In this document: piece after piece, positions 17,747 to 27,977 of the stretch
How the letters are laid out: every line of letters starts with the position of its first letter
How positions within the stretch are numbered: the first letter of the stretch is position 1
Assembly (NCBI GenBank): GCA_900314725.1
Contig: OMWJ01000003.1
Location: 62,001 to 126,000 of the forward strand
DNA: 64,000 bases
Direction of reading: 5' to 3'
DNA from: an uncultured Bacteroidales bacterium
GTDB lineage: Bacteria > Bacteroidota > Bacteroidia > Bacteroidales > P3
Translations under genes and position numbers: made by a program
Notes under the pieces: model-generated
What the model saw: only the letters and a program-made list of their open reading frames with translations
What the model was told of the DNA's origin: nothing
Databases searched by the model: none

Positions 17747-18584
17747 AATCTTCAACTTTTTTCATTAACCACATAGGAGTAGAGGTTGCTCCGCTGATAC
17801 CAATATGGTCAAAATGTTTTATTTTATCTAAGTCTATGTCTTTTGTATCTGAGATAAAGAAAGTGTTTTTATTTTCTTTTATACATAGATTAAAAAGGTA
17901 GTTGCCATTGGAGGAGTCTTTGCCAGATACAAACAAAACACATCCGACACTTTTTGCGAAGTCTCCTATGTTTTTTGCTCTTAAGGACACTTTTTTGCAA
18001 ATACTATCTGTTACAAATACTTCTTTTGTTAAGTGTTTCTGTCTTATTAGAGAGATAATCTTTTGATAGTCTTCTCTGTTTTTAGTTGTTTGGGAAAAGA
18101 TATGTAGAGGACGAGAGAAGTCTATTTGCTCTAAGTCTGCTTCGTTTGATACTACAATTGCATTATTTTCTGTTTGTCCTACTAAGCCTACTACTTCAGC
18201 GTGTCCTTTTTTTCCAAAGATAATTATCTGTCCATTTATTTTCTTCATTTGTTCATATCCTCTGCGAACATCTTTCTGAAGTTTTAGAACCATTGGACAC
18301 GTGGCGTCAATAATCTCAATATTATTCTTTTTAGCTTTAATGTATGTTTGAGGAGGCTCTCCGTGAGCTCTAATCATTACACGTGAGTCTTTTAAATCCT
18401 CAAATTCTGCTTTGTTTATTGTCTTTAAGCCAAGTTTTTCCAAGCGTTCTACCTCTTTGTTGTTGTGTACTATATCACCTAAGCAATAAAGAGTCTCATT
18501 CTTCTTTAACTCTTTTTCCAATGTGTCAATGGCACTGACGACACCAAAACAAAATCCAGCTTGTTTGTCAATAGTTATCTGCAT
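17718..18584 (-). CDS. ispH: 4-hydroxy-3-methylbut-2-enyl diphosphate reductase
   Basis: 288 residues. The three Cys ligands of the Fe-S cluster are in place: Cys12 (AGFCFGV), Cys96 (IDATCPMV) and Cys195 (TDSICKK). His40 (DIVHNN), His74 (RAHGEPP) and the C-terminal GISGATSTPMWL loop are also conserved. It is the last step of the non-mevalonate isoprenoid pathway, giving IPP and DMAPP. Gene order C69 peptidase-ispH-recF-dciA, with a 22-bp gap upstream. Confidence 0.96.
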   Translation of the reverse strand: MQITIDKQAGFCFGVVSAIDTLEKELKKNETLYCLGDIVHNNKEVERLEKLGLKTINKAEFEDLKDSRVMIRAHGEPPQTYIKAKKNNIEIIDATCPMVLKLQKDVRRGYEQMKKINGQIIIFGKKGHAEVVGLVGQTENNAIVVSNEADLEQIDFSRPLHIFSQTTKNREDYQKIISLIRQKHLTKEVFVTDSICKKVSLRAKNIGDFAKSVGCVLFVSGKDSSNGNYLFNLCIKENKNTFFISDTKDIDLDKIKHFDHIGISGATSTPMWLMKKVEDYVYRQFKDK

Positions 18585-18606
18585 GATAGTTGATTTATAA
18601 TAAGTA

Positions 18607-20238
18607 TCAGAATCCTGTCCATGTTTGTCTCCAAAATGTACGAGTAAGTTCGTCCCATTTTATTATAGTTGCACCAAAGAAGTCTGCAACATATCCATTT
18701 AGCATATCTTTTGCTTTATTTGTATCTTCTTGCTTTAGTAGTTTATAAGTATTTTCTACGTAAGATAGTTCTCTTTGCCCTTTTGTTGTGAAATAGTCTC
18801 TTGCAGGTTCTAATAACTTTCTGTAATTTCCCCATCTGACGGTTGCTAAGCGATTAGCTTTTCTGTAATGCCAAAGAGCAGCATCGTCTCTTTCGCTATG
18901 TTGTCCGCATATCTTTAACATCTGAGGTAGTTCTGTTACTCCACAAAAAACAGGAAAACGTGGAGATTCTCCAGGATTATCTAAGCAAATCCAAGCAACT
19001 CCTCCAATATCATCATCTAACCAATTCCTTAATTGAATAACGGTGCTATAGGCACACCAAGATACGCTGACAGTACGAATATTCTTCATCGCAGAATCTC
19101 CTTTGGCGTAATACATATTGATTTCGTCAGGTCTCATCCAAGGATTTGAAAATGGAGAGACAATGCTGTCGGGTTCATTTTCTACTATGTTTCCGTCTTT
19201 ATCCTTGTGTCTAGGATTAGGAATAAGATTTCTTCCGCTAAGGTTTAAATTAGTTCCTTCGTAATAAGAACCTAAAAGTTTAATGACTTCCTCTACACTT
19301 ACTTTTTTATCAGGTTTTACACTTAAAGGCAATTCTTCTACGGTATCACTTAGGTTTAAAGAAGGTGCTAAGTACGACATTATATAATGTTCTCTAACAC
19401 TGTAATTCTTCTTTTCTCCAAAATAGTTGCCACCACTAAATACTTTCCAAAAGCAAAACTCTTCCTTACCATCCCAAAGACCTAATCGTTTTGCAACATC
19501 GAAGATATTATCTGAAAACATAAAGTTCTTTTTATCTTTCTTATCTATCTTTGATATACGAGAAATATTAGCAGAAACAGCAATTTCATCATCTGGTATC
19601 CTTTGAGCAGCCCAAACTCCTCCAATTCTATCTTTACCTTCACCAAAAACCTCAAAAATCCATACTTCTTCTTTGTCAGCAACGGTTAAACATTCACCAG
19701 CATCGCCATAGCCATATTGTTTTACCAAGTCTCCCATAATCTTTATGGCTTCTCTTGCGGAGCTTGCTCTTTGCAAAGCTATTCTTTGTAATTCTTCTAT
19801 TTTAAACATGCCATTAGGATTTTGAAGTGTATCTCTTCCTGAAATAGTTGTTTCACCCATTGCAACTTGTTTTTCATTCAAGCAAGGATAAGCTGAGTCT
19901 AAAAAACGGAATGTGTGTTTTACTTGTGGTATCTTTCCCTTTAAATACATCTTTGTGCTGTCCGAAGGACTTTGTGTATGCATTCTGCCGTCAAAGATAG
20001 AAACACTGTCTCCTTCTTTCCAATCTTTTGAAGGAACCATATTCATCCATGTTCTATACCAAGAATCACAAGTATGAGAAGTTATGACAGAACCATCAGC
20101 AGAGGCATTTTTGCCAACCATAATACTTGTACAAGAAATAGGATTAGAAGATCCTTTAATATATTCTTCGTTTTGTGCATTTACAACAATAGAACATAAT
20201 ATCGTTGTTACAATTAACAGTACTTTTATTCCTTTCAT
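18607..20238 (-). CDS. Secreted C69-family dipeptidase (PepD-like)
   Basis: 543 residues. Signal peptide 1-21 (MKGIKVLLIVTTILCSIVVNA). Cys36, in SCTSIMVGKNASADGS, is the expected N-terminal nucleophile of family C69 (Ntn hydrolases), exposed after propeptide removal. Other family marks: GETTISGRD, QRASSAREAIKIMGDL, EVWIFEVFGEG, and RTVSVSWCAYSTVIQLR. It would cleave dipeptides in the periplasm or at the cell surface, fitting an amino-acid-consuming organism. It lies 43 bp after the membrane protein gene and is probably in the same operon. Confidence 0.88.
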   Translation of the reverse strand: MKGIKVLLIVTTILCSIVVNAQNEEYIKGSSNPISCTSIMVGKNASADGSVITSHTCDSWYRTWMNMVPSKDWKEGDSVSIFDGRMHTQSPSDSTKMYLKGKIPQVKHTFRFLDSAYPCLNEKQVAMGETTISGRDTLQNPNGMFKIEELQRIALQRASSAREAIKIMGDLVKQYGYGDAGECLTVADKEEVWIFEVFGEGKDRIGGVWAAQRIPDDEIAVSANISRISKIDKKDKKNFMFSDNIFDVAKRLGLWDGKEEFCFWKVFSGGNYFGEKKNYSVREHYIMSYLAPSLNLSDTVEELPLSVKPDKKVSVEEVIKLLGSYYEGTNLNLSGRNLIPNPRHKDKDGNIVENEPDSIVSPFSNPWMRPDEINMYYAKGDSAMKNIRTVSVSWCAYSTVIQLRNWLDDDIGGVAWICLDNPGESPRFPVFCGVTELPQMLKICGQHSERDDAALWHYRKANRLATVRWGNYRKLLEPARDYFTTKGQRELSYVENTYKLLKQEDTNKAKDMLNGYVADFFGATIIKWDELTRTFWRQTWTGF

Positions 20239-20280
20239 TTTATAAGTTGTTTTTATTGTTTTTATTTATAATTCTTTTGT

Positions 20281-21747
20281 TTATTCTGTTTTTTTTAAAT
20301 ACCAGCGTTTATCTTCCTTGATTACTCCCCAGCGTTGCAGACACTTGGACGGGTTTTCGCTTTGCCAAGGTTCGTAAGCAGGTTCCCAAGATATGATATT
20401 TGAAGACCAATCATTGTTTTCCAAGGGGACGATAAGATCTTCGCTTTTCTGAATTTGTTTTATATGTCTTACTTCGGGCGAATGTAGTTTCAATGTGTTA
20501 ATGTCTAAGATAAAGAAATAACAAATGGAAATAAAAGTATAGATTATGAAAGCTATTCTTGTCGCTTTTGATGTTGAGATACTCTTTAATAAGAAGCAAG
20601 AAGAGAAACCCCAATAGAAAATAAACAGGAATGTTATTGCCAGGACGGAATCATATCTTATAATGTATGGTCTATATGGGCGATAACCTCCAAATGGAAG
20701 TAAAACAATATATATAATGGTAAAAAGTATTATATAAAAGAATAGCGGAAGGACTTTTTTGCTTTCTTTTTTTGAAAATATTTTTATTAGAACACTATTA
20801 ACAATACAAATTGCTGTTAGTATAGACATGCTTTTATTGAATATGAAATAATCCCCTAAGCCTTTAAGTAAAAGACTGTATCTTTCAGACAAAGAAGGTG
20901 GTGTGTCGTAAGCAGAGTTGTAGGTTCCGAGATACAATGAATATATTGCCATAGTGCAAAGAGGAAGAAGGTAAACATAATAACTTTTTGGTATGTTTTT
21001 AAAGAACGACTTTACGCTTAAATGATTTGCATTGTTCCTATGATAAGTAAGGGTGTATCTGATTAGAATGACAATTATAAAAACCACTGCAATTCCCGGA
21101 TTTGTGGGACCAGATAATTGACTAAGTAAAAGAAATACAATGCACCACAGAACTATAATCCATTGTTTTTTTATCAAGTTTTTGTTGTAAAATTCTTTGA
21201 ATATAAAAGGAAGTAAATATAATAGCAGAAACAAAAAAGGAAGGGCATAGAAAAAAGTATAAGTTATTGCAGGGTCGATTATTCCCATTTCTCTCACCCT
21301 GCTCACCGTTTGAAAGCAGGAAGAAAACAGCAGTATTATAAAAAGATGCTCTATTTTTTTGAAAGGAAAGAAGTCATTAAACGTAAATACGGTTAAGAGG
21401 TAAATAAGTAGTATTTGTATTATGATTTTCAAGAAAGCACAGGATAAATACACACTGTGCAAAGGGTCAGATATGGTTTGAAACACTTTAGGGCAAATGT
21501 TCATATAACGGTTTTCAAGGTAGTGTGAAAAAAAACGGTTAGGCCCTAAGTGTTTTTCTTGATTTAGTATAGTTTTTACACCTAATGGGTCTTGTAATGT
21601 TGGTTTTACTGTTTCATAAGGAAGAGTACTTTCAGGTATATCACCATCAAGGTCATAGTAATAGTGCTGTCTAAAACTATGATACAAGTCAATAACAATA
21701 ATTATTAAGATTAAATAATAAATATATTTCTTATACCTATTAGCCAT
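20281..21747 (-). CDS. Polytopic membrane protein of unknown function
   Basis: 488 residues with one helix at 9-23, an outside loop of about 80 residues carrying DLDGDIPESTLPYE, then about nine to ten further hydrophobic helices from about residue 98 to 420, and a soluble C-terminal tail (residues about 430-488, EPAYEPWQSENPSKCLQRWG). The layout, first helix then acidic loop then many helices, resembles GT-C glycosyltransferases, whose catalytic Asp lies in that first loop; this is inference only. First gene of the operon with C69 peptidase, ispH, recF and dciA, behind a consensus promoter at 21773-21803. Confidence 0.6.
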   Translation of the reverse strand: MANRYKKYIYYLILIIIVIDLYHSFRQHYYYDLDGDIPESTLPYETVKPTLQDPLGVKTILNQEKHLGPNRFFSHYLENRYMNICPKVFQTISDPLHSVYLSCAFLKIIIQILLIYLLTVFTFNDFFPFKKIEHLFIILLFSSCFQTVSRVREMGIIDPAITYTFFYALPFLFLLLYLLPFIFKEFYNKNLIKKQWIIVLWCIVFLLLSQLSGPTNPGIAVVFIIVILIRYTLTYHRNNANHLSVKSFFKNIPKSYYVYLLPLCTMAIYSLYLGTYNSAYDTPPSLSERYSLLLKGLGDYFIFNKSMSILTAICIVNSVLIKIFSKKESKKVLPLFFYIILFTIIYIVLLPFGGYRPYRPYIIRYDSVLAITFLFIFYWGFSSCFLLKSISTSKATRIAFIIYTFISICYFFILDINTLKLHSPEVRHIKQIQKSEDLIVPLENNDWSSNIISWEPAYEPWQSENPSKCLQRWGVIKEDKRWYLKKTE

Positions 21748-21772
21748 TCTTTTGATTATGGTTTCTGACTTG

Positions 21773-21803
21773 CAAAAGTATGAATTTTTATTCTACACCC
21801 AAA
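21773..21803 (-). promoter_or_regulatory. Consensus Bacteroidota promoter for the 20281-21747 operon
   Basis: On the minus strand TTTG (21803-21800), 19-base spacer, TACTTTTG (21780-21773), the textbook Bacteroidota arrangement, about 25 bases before the ATG. Confidence 0.8.
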
Positions 21804-21874
21804 ATAAAAACAAAACATTTCTTCTAAAAGAGCGTAATTATTTTTGTAGAATATTCAGTTTTAAAAAAAAGATG

Positions 21875-21882
21875 TAACTTTG
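21875..21882 (+). promoter_or_regulatory. -7 box for threonine dehydrogenase
   Basis: TAACTTTG (TAnnTTTG), 37 bases before the ATG at 21920. Confidence 0.55.
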
Positions 21883-21919
21883 CAAAAATTTTAAAAACGT
21901 TTATCAAACACAACACATA

Positions 21920-22876
21920 ATGAAAAAAATATTAGTATTGGGTTCAGGCGGACAAATAGGTTCTGAACTTACAGTGAGATTAAGAGAAGTTTATGGCGGA
22001 GCTAATGTTGTCGCCACAGATTTAAATCCTGAAAGATTAACAAAACAAATTCAAGAAACAGGACCTATTGGTAAGATAGATGCTTGTGATGCTAAGCAAA
22101 TAGCAGAAATAGTTGATAAATATGATATTGATGCTATTTATAATTTAGTTGCTATTCTTAGTGCAACAGCAGAAAAGAATCCAATGCTTGGCTGGAATGT
22201 GGGAATGGGAGCATTAATCAATTGCTTAGAAATAGCAAGAGAGAAGAAATGTGCCTTATTTACTCCATCATCAATAGGAGCTTTTGGACCAAGTACTCCT
22301 TTGGATGGAACACCTCAAGATACTATTCAAAGACCTCAAACTATTTACGGAGTAACAAAAGTAACCGGTGAATTATTAGGAGATTATTATTACAAACGTT
22401 TTGGAGTTGATGCAAGAAGTGTAAGATTTCCTGGTTTGATTTCATACGTTACTCCTCCAGGAGGTGGAACTACTGACTATGCTGTTAATATCTATTACGC
22501 AGCAGTAAAAGGTGAAGATTTTGTTTGTCCATTAAAGAAAGGAACTCTTTTGGATATGATGTATATGCCTGATGCATTAAATGCAGCAATCAATATTATG
22601 GAAGCAGACCCTTCAAAACTTATCCATAGAAACTCATTCAATGTTACAGCAATGCACTTTGACCCAGAAGAAATCTACAATGAGGTGAAGAAACACTTCC
22701 CTTCTTTCAAGATGACTTACGAAGTTGATGATGTGATGCAGTCTATTGCTGATTCTTGGCCAAATTGGATGGATGATTCTTGTGCAAGACAAGAATGGGG
22801 TTTTAAACCTGAATATGATTTGCCAAAGATGACAGAAGATATGATTGCAAAACTTAAAGTTAAGTTTGGAAAATAA
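21920..22876 (+). CDS. L-threonine 3-dehydrogenase, SDR/epimerase type
   Basis: 318 residues. Extended SDR fold: NAD-binding GSGGQIGSEL at 8-17, Asp34 at the end of beta-2 (VATDLN) for NAD preference, PSSIGAFGPSTP at 116-127, and catalytic Tyr143-x3-Lys147 (YGVTK). The RFPGLISY, PPGGGTTDYAVNIYYAA and MMYMPDALNAAI motifs are those of the short-chain threonine dehydrogenases of Bacteroidota, unlike the zinc-dependent Tdh of E. coli. It oxidises threonine to 2-amino-3-ketobutyrate. A general NAD-dependent epimerase is the fallback annotation. DUF4293 follows 37 bp downstream. Confidence 0.88.
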   Translation: MKKILVLGSGGQIGSELTVRLREVYGGANVVATDLNPERLTKQIQETGPIGKIDACDAKQIAEIVDKYDIDAIYNLVAILSATAEKNPMLGWNVGMGALINCLEIAREKKCALFTPSSIGAFGPSTPLDGTPQDTIQRPQTIYGVTKVTGELLGDYYYKRFGVDARSVRFPGLISYVTPPGGGTTDYAVNIYYAAVKGEDFVCPLKKGTLLDMMYMPDALNAAINIMEADPSKLIHRNSFNVTAMHFDPEEIYNEVKKHFPSFKMTYEVDDVMQSIADSWPNWMDDSCARQEWGFKPEYDLPKMTEDMIAKLKVKFGK

Positions 22877-22913
22877 ATCCAAAAAGTTTCTTAAACGATA
22901 AACCATACGAGAT

Positions 22914-23432
22914 ATGATACAAAGAATTCAAACCTTATGGCTTTTCTTGGCAGCACTTTTGGCTGTTTTGGCTTTCTTTTTCCCATTAGCAAATTTTTCT
23001 TTGCAGGACCAAGACATAATCTATAATCTTGTTGCTAAGACTCCAGATATTAATTCTCCAAGTTATTATCAACAATCTTCTGCAATAGTTTTGATAATAC
23101 TAAACTGTGTTTTCATCGCTTTGACTCTTGTTACTATATTTTTATATAAAAACAGAGTTTTGCAGATGAAAGTTTTGGCATTCGCCTTTTTGGTAGCCGT
23201 AGCCTACACCTTTGTATTGTTCTTGTATCAGACTGATGCTGGATTAAAGGAAATCTTGCAATATTTTATGCAGGGCAAAGAAGATATGATAGACTCTGTA
23301 ATGAAATCAGCCAAGACTATTTACGGAGTAGGTTCTTATTTCTGCGTAGCTCAAATACTATGTCTTATTTTTGCCCGTAACGGAATAAGAAAAGATGAAA
23401 AACTTGTCCGTTCAAGCGATAGGTTAAGATAG
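22914..23432 (+). CDS. DUF4293 membrane protein
   Basis: 172 residues with four hydrophobic helices (about 7-27, 58-80, 86-107, 133-152), N-terminus MIQRIQTLWLFLAALLAVLA as in the Bacteroidota-specific DUF4293 family, and a basic C-terminal tail. Function unknown. Downstream lies a terminator (23458-23497), then repeat copy C. Confidence 0.8.
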   Translation: MIQRIQTLWLFLAALLAVLAFFFPLANFSLQDQDIIYNLVAKTPDINSPSYYQQSSAIVLIILNCVFIALTLVTIFLYKNRVLQMKVLAFAFLVAVAYTFVLFLYQTDAGLKEILQYFMQGKEDMIDSVMKSAKTIYGVGSYFCVAQILCLIFARNGIRKDEKLVRSSDRLR

Positions 23433-23457
23433 AAACTTCAAAATTTGATTATATTAC

Positions 23458-23497
23458 AAGGGATGAATCTTTGGTTTGTCCCTTATTTTATTGTTTT
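23458..23497 (+). terminator. Terminator after DUF4293 gene
   Basis: AAGGGATGAA (23458-23467) pairs with TTTGTCCCTT (23475-23484), 7-base loop, then ATTTTATTGTTTTTT. Confidence 0.75.
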
Positions 23498-23550
23498 TTG
23501 TTATTTTTTATACGCGAAAACTCTATTTTAGAACTAATCCGTAAAAATCT

Positions 23551-23663
23551 GCTTAAAAAAGACTTGATTTTAGCAAAAAAAGACTTGATCTTTTTTTCTA
23601 AACTCTTAGTCTTTTGCATCAAAAGAGTTGATCTTTTTTCAAAAAGACTTGATGTTTTTTTGC
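23551..23663. repeat. Phased A/T-tract word array, copy C
   Basis: Words at 23561 (GACTTGATT, then TTAGC), 23582 (GACTTGATC), 23603 (CTCTTAGTC), 23625 (GAGTTGATC) and 23646 (GACTTGATG): steps 21, 21, 22, 21 bp. Ends T7-GC. Same opening (TTTTAGC) and inner junction (T7-CTAAA) as other copies. It fills much of the 371-bp gap between the DUF4293 gene and leuS; the rest of the gap holds a terminator and the leuS promoter. Confidence 0.92.
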
Positions 23664-23777
23664 TACAGTGAGAATATGACCTTATTTTATATACAAAAGA
23701 GTATAAAAACGGTGTTTTTTGATGACAAATAAACGATATTAATTGCCGTATGTCAATAATATTTCTAAAAGTTTTTG

Positions 23778-23785
23778 TATTTTTG
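23778..23785 (+). promoter_or_regulatory. -7 box for leuS
   Basis: TATTTTTG (TAnnTTTG), 17 bases before the ATG at 23803. Confidence 0.55.
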
Positions 23786-23802
23786 CAAAAATTTTTACAT
23801 AA

Positions 23803-26625
23803 ATGGAATATCATTTTAACTCAATAGAAAAAAAATGGCAGAAGTTTTGGAAAGAAAACAAAACTTATAAGACAGAAATAGACAACAACAAGCAGAAATA
23901 CTACGTTTTAGATATGTTTCCCTACCCAAGTGGTGCAGGTTTGCACGTTGGGCATCCTTTAGGCTATATTGCTTCTGATATTTTTGCAAGATATAAACGT
24001 TTAAAGGGCTTTAATGTCTTGCATCCTATGGGTTTTGACTCATACGGTTTGCCTGCTGAACAATATGCTATCCAAACAGGACAACACCCTGCTATTACTA
24101 CTGAGAAAAATATAGAAAGATACAAGCAACAATTGGATTTAATAGGTCTTTCTTACGATTGGGACCGCGAAGTCAGAACTTGTGATCCTAAGTACTATAA
24201 ATGGACACAATGGACTTTTATTCAATTGTTTAACTCTTACTTTTGCAATGAAACACAAAAGGCTCAACCGATAACAAATCTTATAGAAAAATTTGAGAAA
24301 GAGGGTTCTGAGAACTTAAATGTTGCACAGACGAAAAAACTTTCATTTTCTGCTGAAGAATGGAATGCTTACACAGAAAAAGAAAAAAGTGATGTTTTGA
24401 TGAATTATCGTTTGGCTTATCTGTCTGTTTCAATGGTTAATTGGTGCGAAAAACTTGGAACAGTGTTGGCAAATGATGAGGTGGTTAATGGTGTTAGTGT
24501 TAGAGGAGGTTATCCTGTTGAGAGAAAACCAATGCAACAATGGTCTTTAAGGATAACAGCATACGCAGAAAGACTTCTTGGTGGTTTGGAAACTTTGGAT
24601 TGGACAGACAGTATAAAAGAAGTTCAGCGAAATTGGATAGGGAAGAGTAGAGGTTGTGCTGTATATTTCAAGATAAAAGGATTTGACGATGTTTTGGAAG
24701 TTTTTACCACAAGAGCAGATACAATTTTTGGAGTAAGTTTTATGGTTCTTTCTCCTGAACATCCTCTTGTTAGTAAGATAGCAACTCAGAACTATAAAAT
24801 AGAAGTAAAACATTACATTGAGCAGACAAAATCCCGTTCCGAAAGAGAAAGGGAAGCAGATGTAAGACAAGTTAGCGGAATGTTTACAGGGGCATACGCT
24901 ATAAACCCAATAAATAATAAGCAAATACCTATTTATATCTCTGATTATGTTCTTATGGGTTATGGAACAGGAGCAATCATGGCTGTTCCCGCTCATGATA
25001 GCAGAGACTTCGCATTTGCAAAGAAATTTATGCTTCCTATTCTTGAGGTTGTGTTGCCTGAAGGAGAGCAAGAAAGCAATACATACGCTTGGAAGGAAAG
25101 TCGTGATGCAAAAGAAGGAAAAATGATTCATTCAGGATTCCTTAATGGTTCGGATGTAAAAGAAGCTATCAATAAAGCAATAGACTATATAGAAGAACAT
25201 AAACTTGGCTATGCAACAACCAATTACCGTTTGAGAGATGCAATATTTTCTCGTCAGAGATATTGGGGAGAACCTTTCCCTGTATATTATAAAGATGGTA
25301 TCCCACATACTCTAAGCGAAGAACAACTACCATTGCTTTTGCCAGAAGTTTCCTCTTATCTTCCAACAGAAAATGGAGAGCCTCCTTTGGCACGAGCAGA
25401 GAATTGGCATACTCAAGATGGTTATCCATACGAGAAAAATACAATGCCGGGCTTTGCAGGTTCTAATGCTTATTCTCTTAGATATATGGACCCAAATAAT
25501 GAAAATGAGTTCTTTTCTAAAGAAGCTAATGAATATTGGCAAAATGTTGATTTATACGTAGGAGGTTCTGAACATGCAACAGGACACTTGCTTTATTCAA
25601 GGTTTATATCCAAGTTCTTATTTGATATAGGTGTTGCTTGTAAGGATGAACCTTATCAACGCTTAGTTAATCAGGGTATGATACAAGGAAAGAGTTGTTT
25701 TGTGTATAGAGTAAAGCAAGACAAAGCCAATGAGAATACAGAAGCGACTTCAACTGTTGATACATACGTTTCTTATAATCTAAGAAAGGATTATGATACT
25801 GACCCAATACACATTGACATATCTCTTGTAGATGCAAATAATGTAGTTGATATAGAGGCTTTAAGAAAGTGGAGAGCAGAGTTTGAAAACGCAGAATTTG
25901 TTTTGGAAGAAGGGAAATATGTTTGTGGCACTGAGGTGGAAAAAATGTCTAAGAGTCTTTACAATGTTATTAATCCGGATTCTCTTGTTGAAAGATATGG
26001 AGCAGATACTTTGCGATTGTATGAAATGTTTCTTGGTCCGGTTGAACAATCTAAGCCTTGGGATGTTCAAGGTATAGAAGGAGTAAGTCGTTTCCTTAAA
26101 AAGTTCTGGCGTCTGTATGTTAATGAAGATGGTCTTTGCTTGACGGATGAAGAGCCTACAAAACAAGAACTTCAACTTCTGCATAGAACAATAAAGAAAA
26201 TTGAAGATGATATTGAGCGTTTTTCTTTGAACACTTGTGTTAGTACTTTTATGATTATGTGTAATGAGCTTACAGATAAGAAATGTCATAAAAAAGCTAT
26301 ACTAAAACCGATGTGTATCTTGATTTCTTCATTTGCTCCTCATATTGCTGAAGAATTATGGTCATTAATGGGAGAAGAATCAACGATTACCTACGCAGAA
26401 TTCCCTCAATACAAGGAAGAATACCTTAATGACACAGACTATCGTTATCCTATTTCTGTAAATGGAAAAACTAAGACATTTATAGAATTTCCTTTGGATA
26501 AAGACGCTGAAGAAATCAAACAAGAAGTTGTAAAAGACCCTCAACTACAAAAGCATTTGGAAGGTAAGGAGGTTGTAAAAGTTATATTTGTCCCTGGAAA
26601 GATTGTAAATATTGTTGTAAAATAA
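23803..26625 (+). CDS. leuS: Leucyl-tRNA synthetase
   Basis: 940 residues, somewhat long for bacterial LeuRS. Class I motifs: HVGH at 48-51 in [15 protein letters not shown] and KMSKS at 714-718. The CP1 editing domain contains [20 protein letters not shown] and [20 protein letters not shown]. The zinc/leucine-specific regions and C-terminal domain ([35 protein letters not shown]) are complete. Charges tRNA-Leu and edits misacylated products. Monocistronic with its own promoter and a terminator shared with the convergent M16 peptidase gene. Confidence 0.97.
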   Translation: MEYHFNSIEKKWQKFWKENKTYKTEIDNNKQKYYVLDMFPYPSGAGLHVGHPLGYIASDIFARYKRLKGFNVLHPMGFDSYGLPAEQYAIQTGQHPAITTEKNIERYKQQLDLIGLSYDWDREVRTCDPKYYKWTQWTFIQLFNSYFCNETQKAQPITNLIEKFEKEGSENLNVAQTKKLSFSAEEWNAYTEKEKSDVLMNYRLAYLSVSMVNWCEKLGTVLANDEVVNGVSVRGGYPVERKPMQQWSLRITAYAERLLGGLETLDWTDSIKEVQRNWIGKSRGCAVYFKIKGFDDVLEVFTTRADTIFGVSFMVLSPEHPLVSKIATQNYKIEVKHYIEQTKSRSEREREADVRQVSGMFTGAYAINPINNKQIPIYISDYVLMGYGTGAIMAVPAHDSRDFAFAKKFMLPILEVVLPEGEQESNTYAWKESRDAKEGKMIHSGFLNGSDVKEAINKAIDYIEEHKLGYATTNYRLRDAIFSRQRYWGEPFPVYYKDGIPHTLSEEQLPLLLPEVSSYLPTENGEPPLARAENWHTQDGYPYEKNTMPGFAGSNAYSLRYMDPNNENEFFSKEANEYWQNVDLYVGGSEHATGHLLYSRFISKFLFDIGVACKDEPYQRLVNQGMIQGKSCFVYRVKQDKANENTEATSTVDTYVSYNLRKDYDTDPIHIDISLVDANNVVDIEALRKWRAEFENAEFVLEEGKYVCGTEVEKMSKSLYNVINPDSLVERYGADTLRLYEMFLGPVEQSKPWDVQGIEGVSRFLKKFWRLYVNEDGLCLTDEEPTKQELQLLHRTIKKIEDDIERFSLNTCVSTFMIMCNELTDKKCHKKAILKPMCILISSFAPHIAEELWSLMGEESTITYAEFPQYKEEYLNDTDYRYPISVNGKTKTFIEFPLDKDAEEIKQEVVKDPQLQKHLEGKEVVKVIFVPGKIVNIVVK

Positions 26626-26649
26626 TAGGAAATAAATGATTGACGTTTG

Positions 26650-26688
26650 GAAGGAAAGAATTCTTATTAGGATTCTCTCCTTCTTTTT
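26650..26688. terminator. Terminator between convergent leuS and M16 peptidase genes
   Basis: GAAGGAAAGAAT (26650-26661) pairs with ATTCTCTCCTTC (26672-26683) with one mismatch, followed by T5 on the + strand. Confidence 0.75.
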
Positions 26689-27914
26689 CACTTATAAATA
26701 ATTGTTGATAAGTTATCTATTCTAAATATTTCTGAAGCTACTTCCAATATATCTTCTGCAGATATGGAATCTATATCAGAGAAAGTTTCTTCTAAGCTTT
26801 GTACATGATTATAATTAAGAAGAGATTTTCCAATAGCAAGCATTTCTTCTCTGTTGTAATCATTTTGAATGGAGAGCTGTCCTTTCAATTGTTCTTTTGC
26901 CTTGTGTATTTGTGATTGTGTTAAGCGTTTATCAACGAATCTTTGTAGTCCTTTTTTGATTAATGATAGTGTTTTGTCAATATATTGTTCGTCAGTTCCT
27001 GCGTATATCTGAAAGATACCATTATCACTATAGGCATTATAAGAAGATTCAATCAAATAAGTAAATCCGTATTTTTCCCTAACGTTCATATTCAAGTAGG
27101 AATTCATCGCAGAAGACCCAAGAACATTATTTAGTAACGAAAATGCAACTTTTTTTTCTGAAGTATAGTCATAGCATGGACATCCAATCATAATATGAGC
27201 CTGATATGTATCTCTATTAAGTTCCTTGTGTTGTGGAATGTAATTGTAATTCTCTTTTCGTTGCCTATTAATAGGCTTAGGGGGGATGTATCCAAAGAAC
27301 TTCTCTATTAGACGTACCCATTTTTCAAACTTAATATCTCCAACAGTGGAAATGACAATCAAGTTTGTAGCCCAATTTTTTTTGATGAAATCCATAACTT
27401 GTGAGGAAGAAAAAGACTTAACCTTCTTTTCTGTCCCTAAAATCATTCTTCCTAAGCCAGTATCTCCAAAGACTAAACTTTCAAACTCATCATATATAAG
27501 TTCCATTGGAGAATCTTCGTATGAGTTGATTTCTTCTATTATTACAGATTTTTCTTTATCTAATTCTTTGTCAGGAAAGACGGAATTAAAAATAATATCA
27601 GACAATAATTCTGTGGCTCTTTCGTAGTGCTTACTTAGAAAAGTGCAGAAAACAGCAGTCTCTTCTTTAGTAGTATAAGCGTTTAATTCACCACCAACTC
27701 CGTCTATACGCGAAAGAATGCGAGAAGAAGAACGCTTTTTAGTTCCTTTGAAGATGCAATGCTCAATAAAATGAGCCATACCATTCTCTTGTCTTTCTTC
27801 ATCTCGGCTGCCAACATCAATAGTAATACCAAGATGAGCTACTTGAGAATCTGTATGTTTGTGAATTAAGCGTATTCCGTTGTATAAAGTATGTACTCTA
27901 TATGGATAATCCAT
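26688..27914 (-). CDS. M16-family zinc peptidase (processing-peptidase type)
   Basis: 408 residues, a single-unit M16B enzyme. The inverted zinc motif HFIEH is at 48-52 (His48, Glu51, His52) with the downstream Glu in ELLSDIIFNSVFPDKELDKE acting as third ligand region. The second half (YGFTYLIESSYNAYSDNGIF) is the inactive M16 repeat. Similar to the YmxG/mitochondrial processing peptidase group, often with a cytoplasmic or periplasmic peptide-clearing role. No signal peptide. Last gene of the kinase-kdsB-HU/SPOR operon, 63 bp after the preceding stop. Confidence 0.9.
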   Translation of the reverse strand: MDYPYRVHTLYNGIRLIHKHTDSQVAHLGITIDVGSRDEERQENGMAHFIEHCIFKGTKKRSSSRILSRIDGVGGELNAYTTKEETAVFCTFLSKHYERATELLSDIIFNSVFPDKELDKEKSVIIEEINSYEDSPMELIYDEFESLVFGDTGLGRMILGTEKKVKSFSSSQVMDFIKKNWATNLIVISTVGDIKFEKWVRLIEKFFGYIPPKPINRQRKENYNYIPQHKELNRDTYQAHIMIGCPCYDYTSEKKVAFSLLNNVLGSSAMNSYLNMNVREKYGFTYLIESSYNAYSDNGIFQIYAGTDEQYIDKTLSLIKKGLQRFVDKRLTQSQIHKAKEQLKGQLSIQNDYNREEMLAIGKSLLNYNHVQSLEETFSDIDSISAEDILEVASEIFRIDNLSTIIYK

Positions 27915-27977
27915 TGCTAAGAAAAAAATAAAGAGTTGTAGTTCTATTTTTTTACTACAACCCTTTAAGACTAAATA

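Noticed and set aside
23471..23671. 66-residue reading frame (and a 108-residue one on the other strand) across repeat copy C, with a repeated KKDLI-type peptide
   Set aside because: It is the translation of the 21-22-bp array. The 22-bp steps shift frame, it begins inside a terminator, and no ribosome site or homologue supports it.
24547..26289. Long antisense reading frames within leuS
   Set aside because: Shadows of the real gene; no start context, no family resemblance.
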